The translations under genes and the position numbers were made by a program. Shown one piece after another: positions 1 through 6,959 of a DNA stretch of 12,534 nucleotides. The notes under the pieces are model-generated. The model was not told the DNA's origin. It ran no database searches and saw nothing but the letters and a program-made list of their open reading frames with translations. Within the stretch, counting starts at the first letter, position 1; every line of letters begins with the position of its first letter. The stretch lies in contig DATGZX010000001.1 in the NCBI GenBank assembly GCA_035296965.1, forward strand, positions 1 to 12,534. Reading direction: 5' to 3'. The DNA is from DATGZX01 sp035296965 (GTDB lineage Bacteria > Planctomycetota > Planctomycetia > Gemmatales > Gemmataceae).

Positions 1-169
1 AGGCTTCATGCACCAGGGCGGTGGCCTGGAGCGTCTGACCAGGCTTCTCGTTTACCAGACGCTGTGCCGCCAACTTGCGCAGTTCGTCGTAGACCAATGG
101 CAAGAGCTGATCGGCCGCGTGGGGATCGCCCTGTTCGATGGCGGACAAGATGCGCGTGACTTCACTCAT
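1..169 (-). CDS. ECF-type RNA polymerase sigma factor, N-terminal fragment (cut by window edge)
   Basis: The minus strand reads MSEVTRILSAIEQGDPHAAD, then a stretch containing LLPLVYDELRKLAAQRL and KPGQTLQATALVHEA, before running off the window (56 codons seen). This is the start of sigma region 2 in the planctomycete- and acidobacteria-enriched ECF group covered by Pfam Sigma70_ECF (TIGR02999 type), normally about 180-200 residues, so roughly 70% of the gene lies outside. Such proteins bind core RNA polymerase and direct it to alternative promoters, usually under control of a membrane or cytoplasmic partner; in Planctomycetes they often sit beside large serine/threonine kinases. The ATG at 169 gives the canonical N-terminus. 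The frame stays open further upstream, with an in-frame GTG at 190, but those residues do not look like the family. No strong Shine-Dalgarno sequence precedes the ATG. The partner gene is not visible. Confidence 0.85.
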   Translation of the reverse strand, partial: MSEVTRILSAIEQGDPHAADQLLPLVYDELRKLAAQRLVNEKPGQTLQATALVHEA

Positions 170-503
170 GCAGCCCAGAATAACCGGCACGCAGTATCGC
201 TGCCAGCCCGCGAGTAAAACAGACCCATTTCTTCTAAACTGGAGCCATGTTATCGGGGCCGATTTACTCGTCTGTCGTGGGATCACATCGTCGCCATAAG
301 AATGGACAGCACCAACGCGTCGGGGTAGGCTGGGACAAGGGCTCCGCAGCGTCTTCATTCCATCGGGCACGGTTGTTGCACTAGTTACGATTGAAGCGGC
401 CACCGCGGCCGGTATCGTGGCCCTTAATGTCTACTCAGGGTCACGGCCGGGCGCGGGCTTTTGATCGCGATGGCGTTTATCCTGCGGCCAGTGCCAAGGC
501 TCA

Positions 504-544
504 CCTCTGGAACAGAGGCTACAGGCTGAGGTCGGGCCGCCTGT
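504..544. repeat. Two tandem perfect hairpins
   Basis: CCTCTG-GAA-CAGAGG at 504-518 is a perfect 6-bp stem with a three-base loop. Two bases later ACAGGC (521-526) pairs perfectly with GCCTGT (539-544) across a 12-base loop. Both occur in a gene-free stretch and lie just before a third, terminator-like hairpin at 568-613. The pairing is seen directly; a role as a structured RNA is inference. Strand is not determined. Confidence 0.45.
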
Positions 545-567
545 GCCATACTTGTTAAGTTCCCTTC

Positions 568-620
568 CCCCGCATGCCAGCCGCGAGGCGAATTTCGTGG
601 TTTGGCCGCGGGGTTTTTAT
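568..620 (+). terminator. Possible intrinsic terminator (plus strand)
   Basis: CCCCGC (568-573) pairs with GCGGGG (608-613), and after a small internal loop GCCA (576-579) pairs with TGGC (603-606). The 3' arm is followed at once by TTTTTATTT. A GC-rich stem plus T-run is the form of a Rho-independent terminator. The enclosed loop is long (about 23 bases, with a minor inner hairpin), and no plus-strand gene is visible upstream. It would therefore end an unrecognised transcript, or be chance. Confidence 0.3.
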
Positions 621-888
621 TTCCGCACGGCACGGATGTTGCCCCCTAGACGACTGGTGACGCCGCGCGGTCGGGACCGTCGCCCTTGGCGCCGACTTGG
701 AGCGACGGCCGACCGTGGGCTTGTGGTGTGCTGTCTATAAACCGGTCGACCGCAATCACGTCTCAAAGATCAACCACAACCCCGCGGTTGGTTCGGAGGT
801 TCGCTTCTGGACAGGTTGTGAGCCGATGGCTGGCCGCGGGCTTTCGACCTGTGACTCGGAGGGATGTCTCCTTGCAAGGCGCCCGCCA

Positions 889-1077
889 ATGGCCAAGGTG
901 TTTATCTGCCCAGCTTGCAAGCGTCGGCTTCAGGTTTCCGGCAGGATGCTCGGTCAACGGATTTCATGTCCAGGGTGTAGCTGGGAGTTTATGGCGATGG
1001 CCGATGCACCGGAGCAGGAGTCCACCGATGAGATGATAACGGAGGACTCCGGCGATCATACCAGCGACACCAATTAG
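889..1077 (+). CDS. Small zinc-ribbon-like protein (62 aa)
   Basis: Starts MAKVFICPACKRRLQV and contains two CPxC knuckles: CPAC at residues 7-10 and CPGC at 27-30, spaced as in a rubredoxin-type zinc ribbon. An acidic tail rich in Glu, Asp, Ser and Thr follows (residues 36-62). Tiny MAKVxxCPxC...CPGC proteins and domains are common in Planctomycetes, often at the N-terminus of longer proteins; this one stops early. It probably binds one zinc ion, but its role is unknown. The ATG at 889 is chosen because the ribbon starts there. An AAGG lies 9 bases upstream, and a stronger GGAGG at 858-862 is badly placed for it. In-frame ATGs at 826 and 697 would add low-complexity sequence unlike the family. 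The gene is followed by 167 bp of unassigned sequence and then the IS element. Confidence 0.55.
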   Translation: MAKVFICPACKRRLQVSGRMLGQRISCPGCSWEFMAMADAPEQESTDEMITEDSGDHTSDTN

Positions 1078-1244
1078 AGATTCCGCACGTCGATTGGTTT
1101 GGAGTCGTAATTCGATCTTTAGCCACGACGCACCCCGCCGTCGGTGGTGATGCTCGCTGCCGGCAAACTCGCGGGCTGAGGGCCGGCCGCGGGCCCGAGG
1201 ATGGCCACCAAGGACGCGGGAAAGGCTAGAGGCTGGGCCTTCGG

Positions 1245-1261
1245 CTAGCCCATGTTTAACA
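1245..1261 (+). repeat. IS terminal inverted repeat, transposase 3' side
   Basis: CTAGCCCATGTTTAACA, identical over 17 bases to the reverse complement of 3261-3277. The subterminal TAAGTCCTT follows at 1272-1280, 10 bases inside this end. Confidence 0.9.
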
Positions 1262-1311
1262 AGTGTCGCCATAAGTCCTTGCAGCATAAGGGTTGGATTT
1301 TGGATTAGTCA

Positions 1312-3096
1312 CTACATCGTGGTTTCCTCGCCCGGCGGAGGCGTTGGTGGACGATGGTCGGTGAGTTTGAGAACCTTGAGAACTTGACGTGCCCGTTGCG
1401 AGCCTGGTGTGACACCGCTGCGCAGTTCCCCGTCCACGCGGAATTGCACAAGGCGAATCGTTTTCAATGCTTCCCAGGCCGACCGCGCTGATAGATTTAC
1501 CCCCGCGTCTTTCAAGGCACGCTCCAGCATGCGCTCGATCAGGAACGCCAGCGCCGCCACCAGGATATGAGCCTTGACGCGGCGCTCTGCGTGATGCCAG
1601 ATCGGCCGCATACCCAGCGGATCCTTCAGGGAACGAAAGCCCCGTTCTACCTCGCTCAAGTCCTTATAATACTGCACCGCCTCTTGCGGCGTCATGGCCT
1701 CTTGGTCGGTTTGAATCAGATACTTGCCTTCGTACTTCTTTTCCCGCGGCAGATTCACCGGGTGCTCGGCGATTTCCAGGCACCCCTCTTTGAACTCCCA
1801 GGTGTAGTAGCGGTAGCCGTGGTGCTTTTGCAGTGTCCGCTCCACCGCCGCCCCGATCTTTTCCGGCTTCTTGAGTCGGCCCTTGGCCACGCGTGCCTGC
1901 ACCTTGGCCAACGCCGCACGCACACGCTGCATCGCCTTGGTGCGTTGCCGCTCTTCGTAGGCCCGCCGCTCGTCGCTCTCGACGACGAACACATGCACGC
2001 CGTCGCGGTCACAGGGTACTTCTTGCACGCGCGTACGTGGCGGATCTTGTTTCTCTCGTGCAACGATCCCCATTGGGCAGTCGAGCCACCTGGCCTCGTC
2101 CACGCGATCGATCAGCGTCTCCGCCTCGGGATTCTGGCGACGCGTCATCCCCACCAGGAAGCCGTACTGCTCTTGCTCCGAGAGCCAGGCCAGGTTCTTT
2201 TCGGTCACCATGCCGCGATCGCCGACAAAGACGATGCGGCGAATATGAAAACGCTGCGTCAGATCCCGGATCACTTCCTGAACCGTTGTGCTGTCGCGGC
2301 GGTTGCCGGCCCAGACGTGATGCGCGATGGGCCAACCCGCCATCATAACCACGCCCACCACGACCTGCACATTGCGTGGCTTGCCGTCGCGACTGTAACC
2401 GTGCTTGGCGAACTCCGGCGGCCCATGGCCTTCGAAGTACGTGCTGGTTATGTCGTAGAACACCAACTCCGCTTCGAAGTCGAACAAGGTCCGCAGCCGC
2501 TTGTACAGAGCGACTTCCAACTGCTCCTTGTTCACAAACAGATGATCCAGCGTACGGTACCAGCACTGCAATTGGGCCAGGTCGACCTGCACCCGGCCAT
2601 GTTGCCGCCAGCGTGGCAAGTAGCGGCGGCCGGCACGGTCGCAGAGGTAATCGGTCTCAAGCCACGCGGCCAGGGCGTGTTCGCTCGAAGGACGCACGAG
2701 GCGGTTGGCGATTAGCACCAGGACACGACTGACCCAATCGTCGTTGGCGTCTTCCTCCGGCAGCAGCTTCGGCCAGCGGCGACCGGCATCGAGTACTTGC
2801 CAGATACCCAGTTGCGCAAAGAAGTGACGGGCGACTAGCAGCGGTCCCCAGGTGCTGGCCTCGAGCACTTCGATGGGCCCTTGCTCTCCGAGTTGCTGGC
2901 GTAGCTGTTGGGCATTGTCTTCGCCGGTGAGAAAGCGATTCAGCAGGGGCAAGATGGCTTCAAGGGTATCGCGGCGTCCGAGATTGGCGATGACCTTTTG
3001 CTTGATTTTGCCGTTCTCGCGTACGGAACTGACGACGCGGACGTACTCGTGGACGGTACCATTGGAGGACGGGACTTTGATGGAGCGGATGAACAT
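1312..3096 (-). CDS. IS1634-family DDE transposase (594 aa)
   Basis: Catalyses cut-and-paste movement of the surrounding element through an RNase H-like DDE domain. The N-terminus (MFIRSIKVPSSNGTVHEYVR, then a segment with KQKVIANLGR) is the family's typical opening. Catalytic residues can be placed: D215 in LVFYDITSTYFE, D293 in FVGDRGM and E484 in LSEVERGFRSLK. Around E484 the IS4-superfamily Y-x2-R-x3-E-x6-K signature reads Y477-L480-E484-K491, so the Arg is Leu here. A charged helical stretch (about 375-425) sits in the insertion between the second D and the E, as usual for the group. At 594 residues the length is normal for IS1634-type enzymes and the frame is unbroken. The start ATG (3096) lies in the arm of a perfect hairpin (3094-3111). 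Confidence 0.95.
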   Translation of the reverse strand: MFIRSIKVPSSNGTVHEYVRVVSSVRENGKIKQKVIANLGRRDTLEAILPLLNRFLTGEDNAQQLRQQLGEQGPIEVLEASTWGPLLVARHFFAQLGIWQVLDAGRRWPKLLPEEDANDDWVSRVLVLIANRLVRPSSEHALAAWLETDYLCDRAGRRYLPRWRQHGRVQVDLAQLQCWYRTLDHLFVNKEQLEVALYKRLRTLFDFEAELVFYDITSTYFEGHGPPEFAKHGYSRDGKPRNVQVVVGVVMMAGWPIAHHVWAGNRRDSTTVQEVIRDLTQRFHIRRIVFVGDRGMVTEKNLAWLSEQEQYGFLVGMTRRQNPEAETLIDRVDEARWLDCPMGIVAREKQDPPRTRVQEVPCDRDGVHVFVVESDERRAYEERQRTKAMQRVRAALAKVQARVAKGRLKKPEKIGAAVERTLQKHHGYRYYTWEFKEGCLEIAEHPVNLPREKKYEGKYLIQTDQEAMTPQEAVQYYKDLSEVERGFRSLKDPLGMRPIWHHAERRVKAHILVAALAFLIERMLERALKDAGVNLSARSAWEALKTIRLVQFRVDGELRSGVTPGSQRARQVLKVLKLTDHRPPTPPPGEETTM

Positions 3097-3111
3097 AATG
3101 TTAGCATTATG
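3094..3111 (-). promoter_or_regulatory. Hairpin covering the transposase start codon
   Basis: On the minus strand CATAATG-CTAA-CATTATG forms a perfect 7-bp stem with a four-base loop. The transposase ATG is the last three bases of the 3' arm. An AGGA precedes the 5' arm, better spaced for an earlier out-of-frame ATG inside that arm. Structures that hide the transposase start from transcripts reading in from outside are established in IS10 and IS50. That this one works the same way is inference. Confidence 0.55.
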
Positions 3112-3260
3112 GTCGTCCTGTCCGTTGACCAGTCCGTTTTATGGAATAAATGTCAGAATCTAGCCATTTCTAGGCGATAGATTATCACTACGGGGTATCA
3201 GGAAACCGGGTGTGTGGACGTTGAAAAATAAGGACTTACGTCAAAACCGAAAGAATTAGG

Positions 3261-3277
3261 TGTTAAACATGGGCTAG
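3261..3277 (-). repeat. IS terminal inverted repeat, transposase 5' side
   Basis: TGTTAAACATGGGCTAG, the exact reverse complement of 1245-1261. The subterminal repeat at 3230-3238 is 22 bases inside this end versus 10 at the other, so the two ends are not symmetric internally. The 5' non-coding region between this repeat and the transposase start (3112-3260) should hold the element's promoter; no clear -35/-10 pair stands out. Confidence 0.9.
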
Positions 3278-3282
3278 AAGAA

Positions 3283-3296
3283 CCGGACCAGTCCGG
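3283..3296 (-). terminator. Possible remnant terminator after the RND pump gene
   Basis: CCGGACCAGTCCGG is a perfect palindrome 18 bp past the stop codon of the pump gene. On the minus strand it is followed by TTCTTCTAG, after which the IS begins. It may be the pump gene's terminator with its T-rich tail cut short by the insertion. The stem is short and the tail weak, so this is tentative. Confidence 0.3.
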
Positions 3297-3314
3297 CCAA
3301 CAACAAAGTGGTGG

Positions 3315-6300
3315 TCAATGTGCCATATGCCGAGAGCCGGCCGTGGGCTCGCGGTTGCCGTAGAAGCTGTAAAGCACCGGCATCAGGTAGCGAGTTAAAA
3401 GCAACGTCGTGATCATGCCGCCCACGACCACGATTGCCAGCGGCCGCTGCGTTTGCGAACCGATGCGCGTCGAAATAGCGGCCGGCAACAGGCCGAGCAA
3501 GGCGGTGAGATCGGTCATCATCATTGGCCGGACGCGTTTGGCGGCCCCTTCCAGGATCGCCTCGTGCAGCGTCATGCCGTGGGCCCGGTAGGTGTTGAAA
3601 TAAGAGATCATGAGCAACCCATCCATCACCGCCACGCCGAAGAGCGAGATGAAACCTACCGCGGCCGAGATGCTGAAGTTCGTGCCAGTAAAATAAAGGG
3701 CCCAGAATCCGCCGATAGCCAGCGCGAAAACGTTGCTGAGCACCACCACGGCATCCAAAAGCGAGCGGAAAGCGCTGTACAGGAGCACGAAGATCAAACC
3801 GAGCGCCAGCGGTACGATCAGCATCAGCCGGCCTTCCGCATCTTCCATTTCCTCGAATTCGCCGCTCCAGACCGCCCGGTAGGGGGTCTGGAAGATCTCC
3901 TTGGTGCTCTTGCGGGCCTCGTCTACGGCGCTGCCCAGATCGCGGTTGTGCACGCTGAACTTGACGGCGATCATCCGCCTGCCGTTCTCGCGATAGATAT
4001 CCGAGGCGCCCTGTCGTTCGAACTGGCCATACGGGTCCGGCTCACCGTCGTCGGCCACAGGCGAGACCAGGTCGCGCAGCCGCAGGCGTGGCTTGTTGCT
4101 GATCGGATTGGACGTGTCGACGGGTGTTCCTTTGTCGGGGGGCGTTGGCAGGCCGCTTCCGGTGGCAGAAGGCACCGGTCCGGGGCCGGGGCTGAGCAGT
4201 ACCTGATTGTTGACGATGTCCACGGGGATGTCGAGAATCGACGACTCGCTGCCGCGCAGCCGCTTGGGCCAGCGGATGGCAATGTCGAACAGTTTCTCAC
4301 CTTCAACCATCGTTGAAAAGGGGCGGGCGCCCAGGGCGCTGCTGATGAGGTTGTTGACGTCGGCCGTCATGACGCCCCATTTCGCGCACTTTTCCGGATC
4401 GACGCGGAACTCCATGTGCGATTGTCCACGGATGTGGAAGATGCCGACGTTTTCGATGCCCTGAACGCCTTGCAGGGCAATCTTGGCCTTGCGCGCGAGG
4501 ATTTCCAGCTGGTCGATGTCGGGCCCAAAGATCTTGAGAGAGTTATCCCCCTTGACCCCCGACAGCGACTCCATGACATTGTCGCGGATGTTCTGCGAGA
4601 AATTCCAGACGATGCCGGGCATCATGCTTTCGAGTTCGTTGTTCATCTCATCGACGATCTCCTGCTTGCTGCGCGTCCGCTTGGCGCCGAAGAGCCAGCG
4701 CGTCCAACCGCTCCGCTCGACGAGTTTCGGCCAATCCTTCTCCGGCCGCAAGGGCACGAAATACTCGGCATTGAAGAAGCCGCCCGAATCGGTGCCGTCG
4801 TCGGGCCGGCCGAGCTGGCCGACGATCGACTCCACCTCGGGATAGTTCGCCATGATGCGCCGCGCTTGCTTGGATAGCTCGACCTGTCGTTCCAGAGTGA
4901 CATTGAGAGGGGCGGTGCCCCGGATCCAGAGGTTGCCCTCTTCCAGCTCGGGCATGAACTCGTGGCCCACGAAAATCGCCAGGGCGAGCGTGCCCAGGAT
5001 CAGCGTGCCCATGACGGCGACGGTCGCCCAGCGAAACCTGAGACAAAATTCCACCTGGCGAAGATAACTGCTCCACAAGAAACGCACGAAGAAGTTGTCC
5101 GGCGTCGGTCTCAGTTTTTTGAGGAAGATCAGGCACAGCACCGGCGTTAGGGTTGTGGCCAGGAGCAACGCTCCACCCAGGGAAAACGCGTAGGTTTGCG
5201 CCATCGGGCCAAAGAGCTGTCCTTCCGGTCCGCTCATCGCGAACAGCGGAATGAAAGCGCACACCATGATCATGGTCGAGAACAGGAGCGCGCGATCGAT
5301 TTCCTGGGTCGAGCGGAGAATGCGGTCTTTGAGCGGGAGTTCCAGCCGCTCGCCGCTGGTAACGAATCGATATATGTTCTCCGCGATGATCACGGTCGAA
5401 TCGACGATGATGCCGAAATCGACGGCACCAATCGACAGAAGGTTGGCAGATTTACCCCGGATAAAGAGCATGCCAAACGCAAACATCAACGCAAGGGGAA
5501 TATTGATGGCCACGATCAGGGCGGTGCGCACGTTGCTCAGGAACATCAGCAGGATGACCGTGACCAGGACGATGCCGACCAGCAAGTTCTCACGCACGGT
5601 CTCGGTCGTGACGTGCAGCAGCTCCGACCGATCGTAATAGGGCTCGATCTCCACACCGGGCAGCATCCGGCCCGATGCAGGATCGTTCAGCTCCCGGACC
5701 TTGGCTTCAACATCTTTGAGGGCGGGCAAGGTGTCTTCGTTCTTGCGCAACAGAACGATGCACTGCACCTTGTCATCCTGGTCGTAACCAACCGCATCGA
5801 GACTGAGTGGCGAGCCGGGCGGCCGGGCCACCAGGGCCCTGCAGTAGCCGATCCGCCCCAGGCGGGTTTGATGGCTGGCGACGACGCCCTTGTCACTGAT
5901 CTGTCCGGAGGGCAGCCTGCCCCCTTCGACCACATCCTCGACGCGCACGGGCTGGTTGTTCACTGATGCGATCGCCAGGCTGCGGATACCGCGAATGCGG
6001 CGCTGCTCCTCCGCGCGCAGGATGGCGGCGGCGCGCTTGGCTGCCCGCACGTCGATCTCGTTGATCTGGGCGAGTTCCTCCTTGGTAAAAGGCGGCTCTA
6101 CCTTGCGCCGTGCGATGCCTTCGCTCAGGCGCCGGCTCTCCTCCGAGGTACACTTATTCCCGGCGAGGTAAGCCTGCAGTTCCTTGTCCTCGAACCCCAA
6201 TACCTTGTTCACAGGATCGAGGCCGCCGCCGAACAGCCCGACACTGCGCACAGTCATGGCCACCTGCCCCTGGCTCACGTAGTCGCCGCCCACGGTGCTA

Positions 6301-6959
6301 TTGCTGTTTGCCAGCGCCGTCTGCAACTGCGCCAGGGTGATGCCATAGCGGCGCAGACGGTCCGGGTCGGGCTGCACTTCGTAGCGACGGACCGTGCCAC
6401 CGAAGCTGGTGACATCGACGATGCGCGGAACCGTGCGGAACTCGCGCTCAAGTACCCAGTCTTGCAGCGCCTTCAAGTCGTTGAGTGTGTAAATCTCCCG
6501 GCCGGCCGCATCCTTGGGCGACTTCAAAATGTAGCGATAGATTTCTCCCGTGGGCGATTCCGGCGAAATCATCGGCGTCACGCCGCTGGGCAGCGGTTGG
6601 CTGATGGTGGCCATGCGGTTGATCACTTCTTGGCGGGCTGCTTCATAAGTGAAATCGCTGCCGTAATTCCAGCTCATCTTCAGGTCGCTCAGGCCGAACA
6701 GCGATTGGCTGCGGATGGCCTTCAACCCGCGCATGCCGGCAAACGTGACCTCTAGGGGAATGGTGACCTGCCGTTCGACTTCCTCGGCCGAGGCGCCCGG
6801 GAATTGCGCGACCACCTCGACAATGGCCGGCGCCGGATCAGGATAGGCTTCTACGTTGACATTGAGAAACGCATAGACGCCGAACCCTGCCTGCGCGACT
6901 GCCAGGAGGAGCACGATCAGGGGATTATTCAGCGCCCATTCGATAACCTTGCCGACCAT
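3315..6959 (-). CDS. Heavy-metal efflux RND transporter, CzcA/CusA family (1214 aa)
   Basis: Inner-membrane proton-driven pump that captures metal ions from the periplasm or inner membrane and drives them out through an adaptor and an outer-membrane channel. It has the RND two-half plan: TM1 at about 12-32, a porter loop, TM2-6 (about 459-611), TM7 (about 645-665), a second porter loop, and TM8-12 (about 1045-1200). TM4 holds the proton-relay pattern GAVDFGIIVDSTVIIAEN with D514, D520 and E527, matching the DFGxxxD...EN signature of the CzcA-type heavy-metal branch; the metal itself is not shown. Usual members are about 1040-1070 residues. Here two insertions (about 252-320, charged and helical; about 921-962, Pro/Gly-rich) account for most of the excess. 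No adaptor or TolC-like gene flanks it. The start ATG (6959) gives the normal N-terminus but has no clear ribosome binding site. The IS lies just downstream. Confidence 0.95.
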   Translation of the reverse strand: MVGKVIEWALNNPLIVLLLAVAQAGFGVYAFLNVNVEAYPDPAPAIVEVVAQFPGASAEEVERQVTIPLEVTFAGMRGLKAIRSQSLFGLSDLKMSWNYGSDFTYEAARQEVINRMATISQPLPSGVTPMISPESPTGEIYRYILKSPKDAAGREIYTLNDLKALQDWVLEREFRTVPRIVDVTSFGGTVRRYEVQPDPDRLRRYGITLAQLQTALANSNSTVGGDYVSQGQVAMTVRSVGLFGGGLDPVNKVLGFEDKELQAYLAGNKCTSEESRRLSEGIARRKVEPPFTKEELAQINEIDVRAAKRAAAILRAEEQRRIRGIRSLAIASVNNQPVRVEDVVEGGRLPSGQISDKGVVASHQTRLGRIGYCRALVARPPGSPLSLDAVGYDQDDKVQCIVLLRKNEDTLPALKDVEAKVRELNDPASGRMLPGVEIEPYYDRSELLHVTTETVRENLLVGIVLVTVILLMFLSNVRTALIVAINIPLALMFAFGMLFIRGKSANLLSIGAVDFGIIVDSTVIIAENIYRFVTSGERLELPLKDRILRSTQEIDRALLFSTMIMVCAFIPLFAMSGPEGQLFGPMAQTYAFSLGGALLLATTLTPVLCLIFLKKLRPTPDNFFVRFLWSSYLRQVEFCLRFRWATVAVMGTLILGTLALAIFVGHEFMPELEEGNLWIRGTAPLNVTLERQVELSKQARRIMANYPEVESIVGQLGRPDDGTDSGGFFNAEYFVPLRPEKDWPKLVERSGWTRWLFGAKRTRSKQEIVDEMNNELESMMPGIVWNFSQNIRDNVMESLSGVKGDNSLKIFGPDIDQLEILARKAKIALQGVQGIENVGIFHIRGQSHMEFRVDPEKCAKWGVMTADVNNLISSALGARPFSTMVEGEKLFDIAIRWPKRLRGSESSILDIPVDIVNNQVLLSPGPGPVPSATGSGLPTPPDKGTPVDTSNPISNKPRLRLRDLVSPVADDGEPDPYGQFERQGASDIYRENGRRMIAVKFSVHNRDLGSAVDEARKSTKEIFQTPYRAVWSGEFEEMEDAEGRLMLIVPLALGLIFVLLYSAFRSLLDAVVVLSNVFALAIGGFWALYFTGTNFSISAAVGFISLFGVAVMDGLLMISYFNTYRAHGMTLHEAILEGAAKRVRPMMMTDLTALLGLLPAAISTRIGSQTQRPLAIVVVGGMITTLLLTRYLMPVLYSFYGNREPTAGSRHMAH

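Larger units (their letters stand above)
170..888. other. Intergenic region, no convincing gene
   Basis: About 700 bases separate the sigma-factor start from the small ribbon gene. The short open frames here have random-looking composition rich in Arg, Pro and Trp, and lack ribosome binding sites or recognisable motifs. What can be seen is structure: a crossed pair of inverted repeats at 211-275, a stretch at 322-350 (GGGTAGGCTGGGACAAGG and onward) resembling dispersed planctomycete repeats, and three successive hairpins between 504 and 613. The promoter of the minus-strand sigma factor must lie in the left part, but I cannot identify it. Confidence 0.6.
1245..3277 (-). mobile_element. IS1634-type insertion sequence, complete
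   Basis: A self-contained element of about 2.03 kb. It is bounded by a perfect 17-bp inverted repeat, CTAGCCCATGTTTAACA at 1245-1261 and its reverse complement at 3261-3277. A second, subterminal inverted repeat, TAAGTCCTT, lies at 1272-1280 and as its complement at 3230-3238. It carries one intact transposase gene. Because CTAG is its own reverse complement, the outermost CTAG on each side may be a 4-bp target duplication rather than part of the repeat; the element would then span 1249-3273. The intact gene and perfect ends suggest recent arrival. It sits in the gap between the ribbon gene and the 3' end of the efflux-pump gene, 37 bp past the pump's stop codon. Confidence 0.9.

Noticed and set aside
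864..980. Short frame starting right after GGAGGG, overlapping the ribbon gene
   Set aside because: The purine-rich site abuts the ATG with almost no spacing, and the 38-codon product has no features.
964..1287. Minus-strand frame of 107 codons between the ribbon gene and the IS
   Set aside because: It overlaps the ribbon gene and crosses the IS end, so it cannot be an old gene; no motif.
1567..2715. Long plus-strand open frame (382 codons) inside the IS
   Set aside because: It lies exactly antisense to the transposase, is rich in His/Arg/Leu from reversed GC-rich codons, and has no domain signature.
3453..5966. Several long plus-strand frames across the RND gene (such as 3453-4316 and 5196-5966)
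   Set aside because: They are shadows of the pump gene: His/Asp/Arg/Gln-rich composition, no motifs, and unlikely overlap with a clearly real gene.
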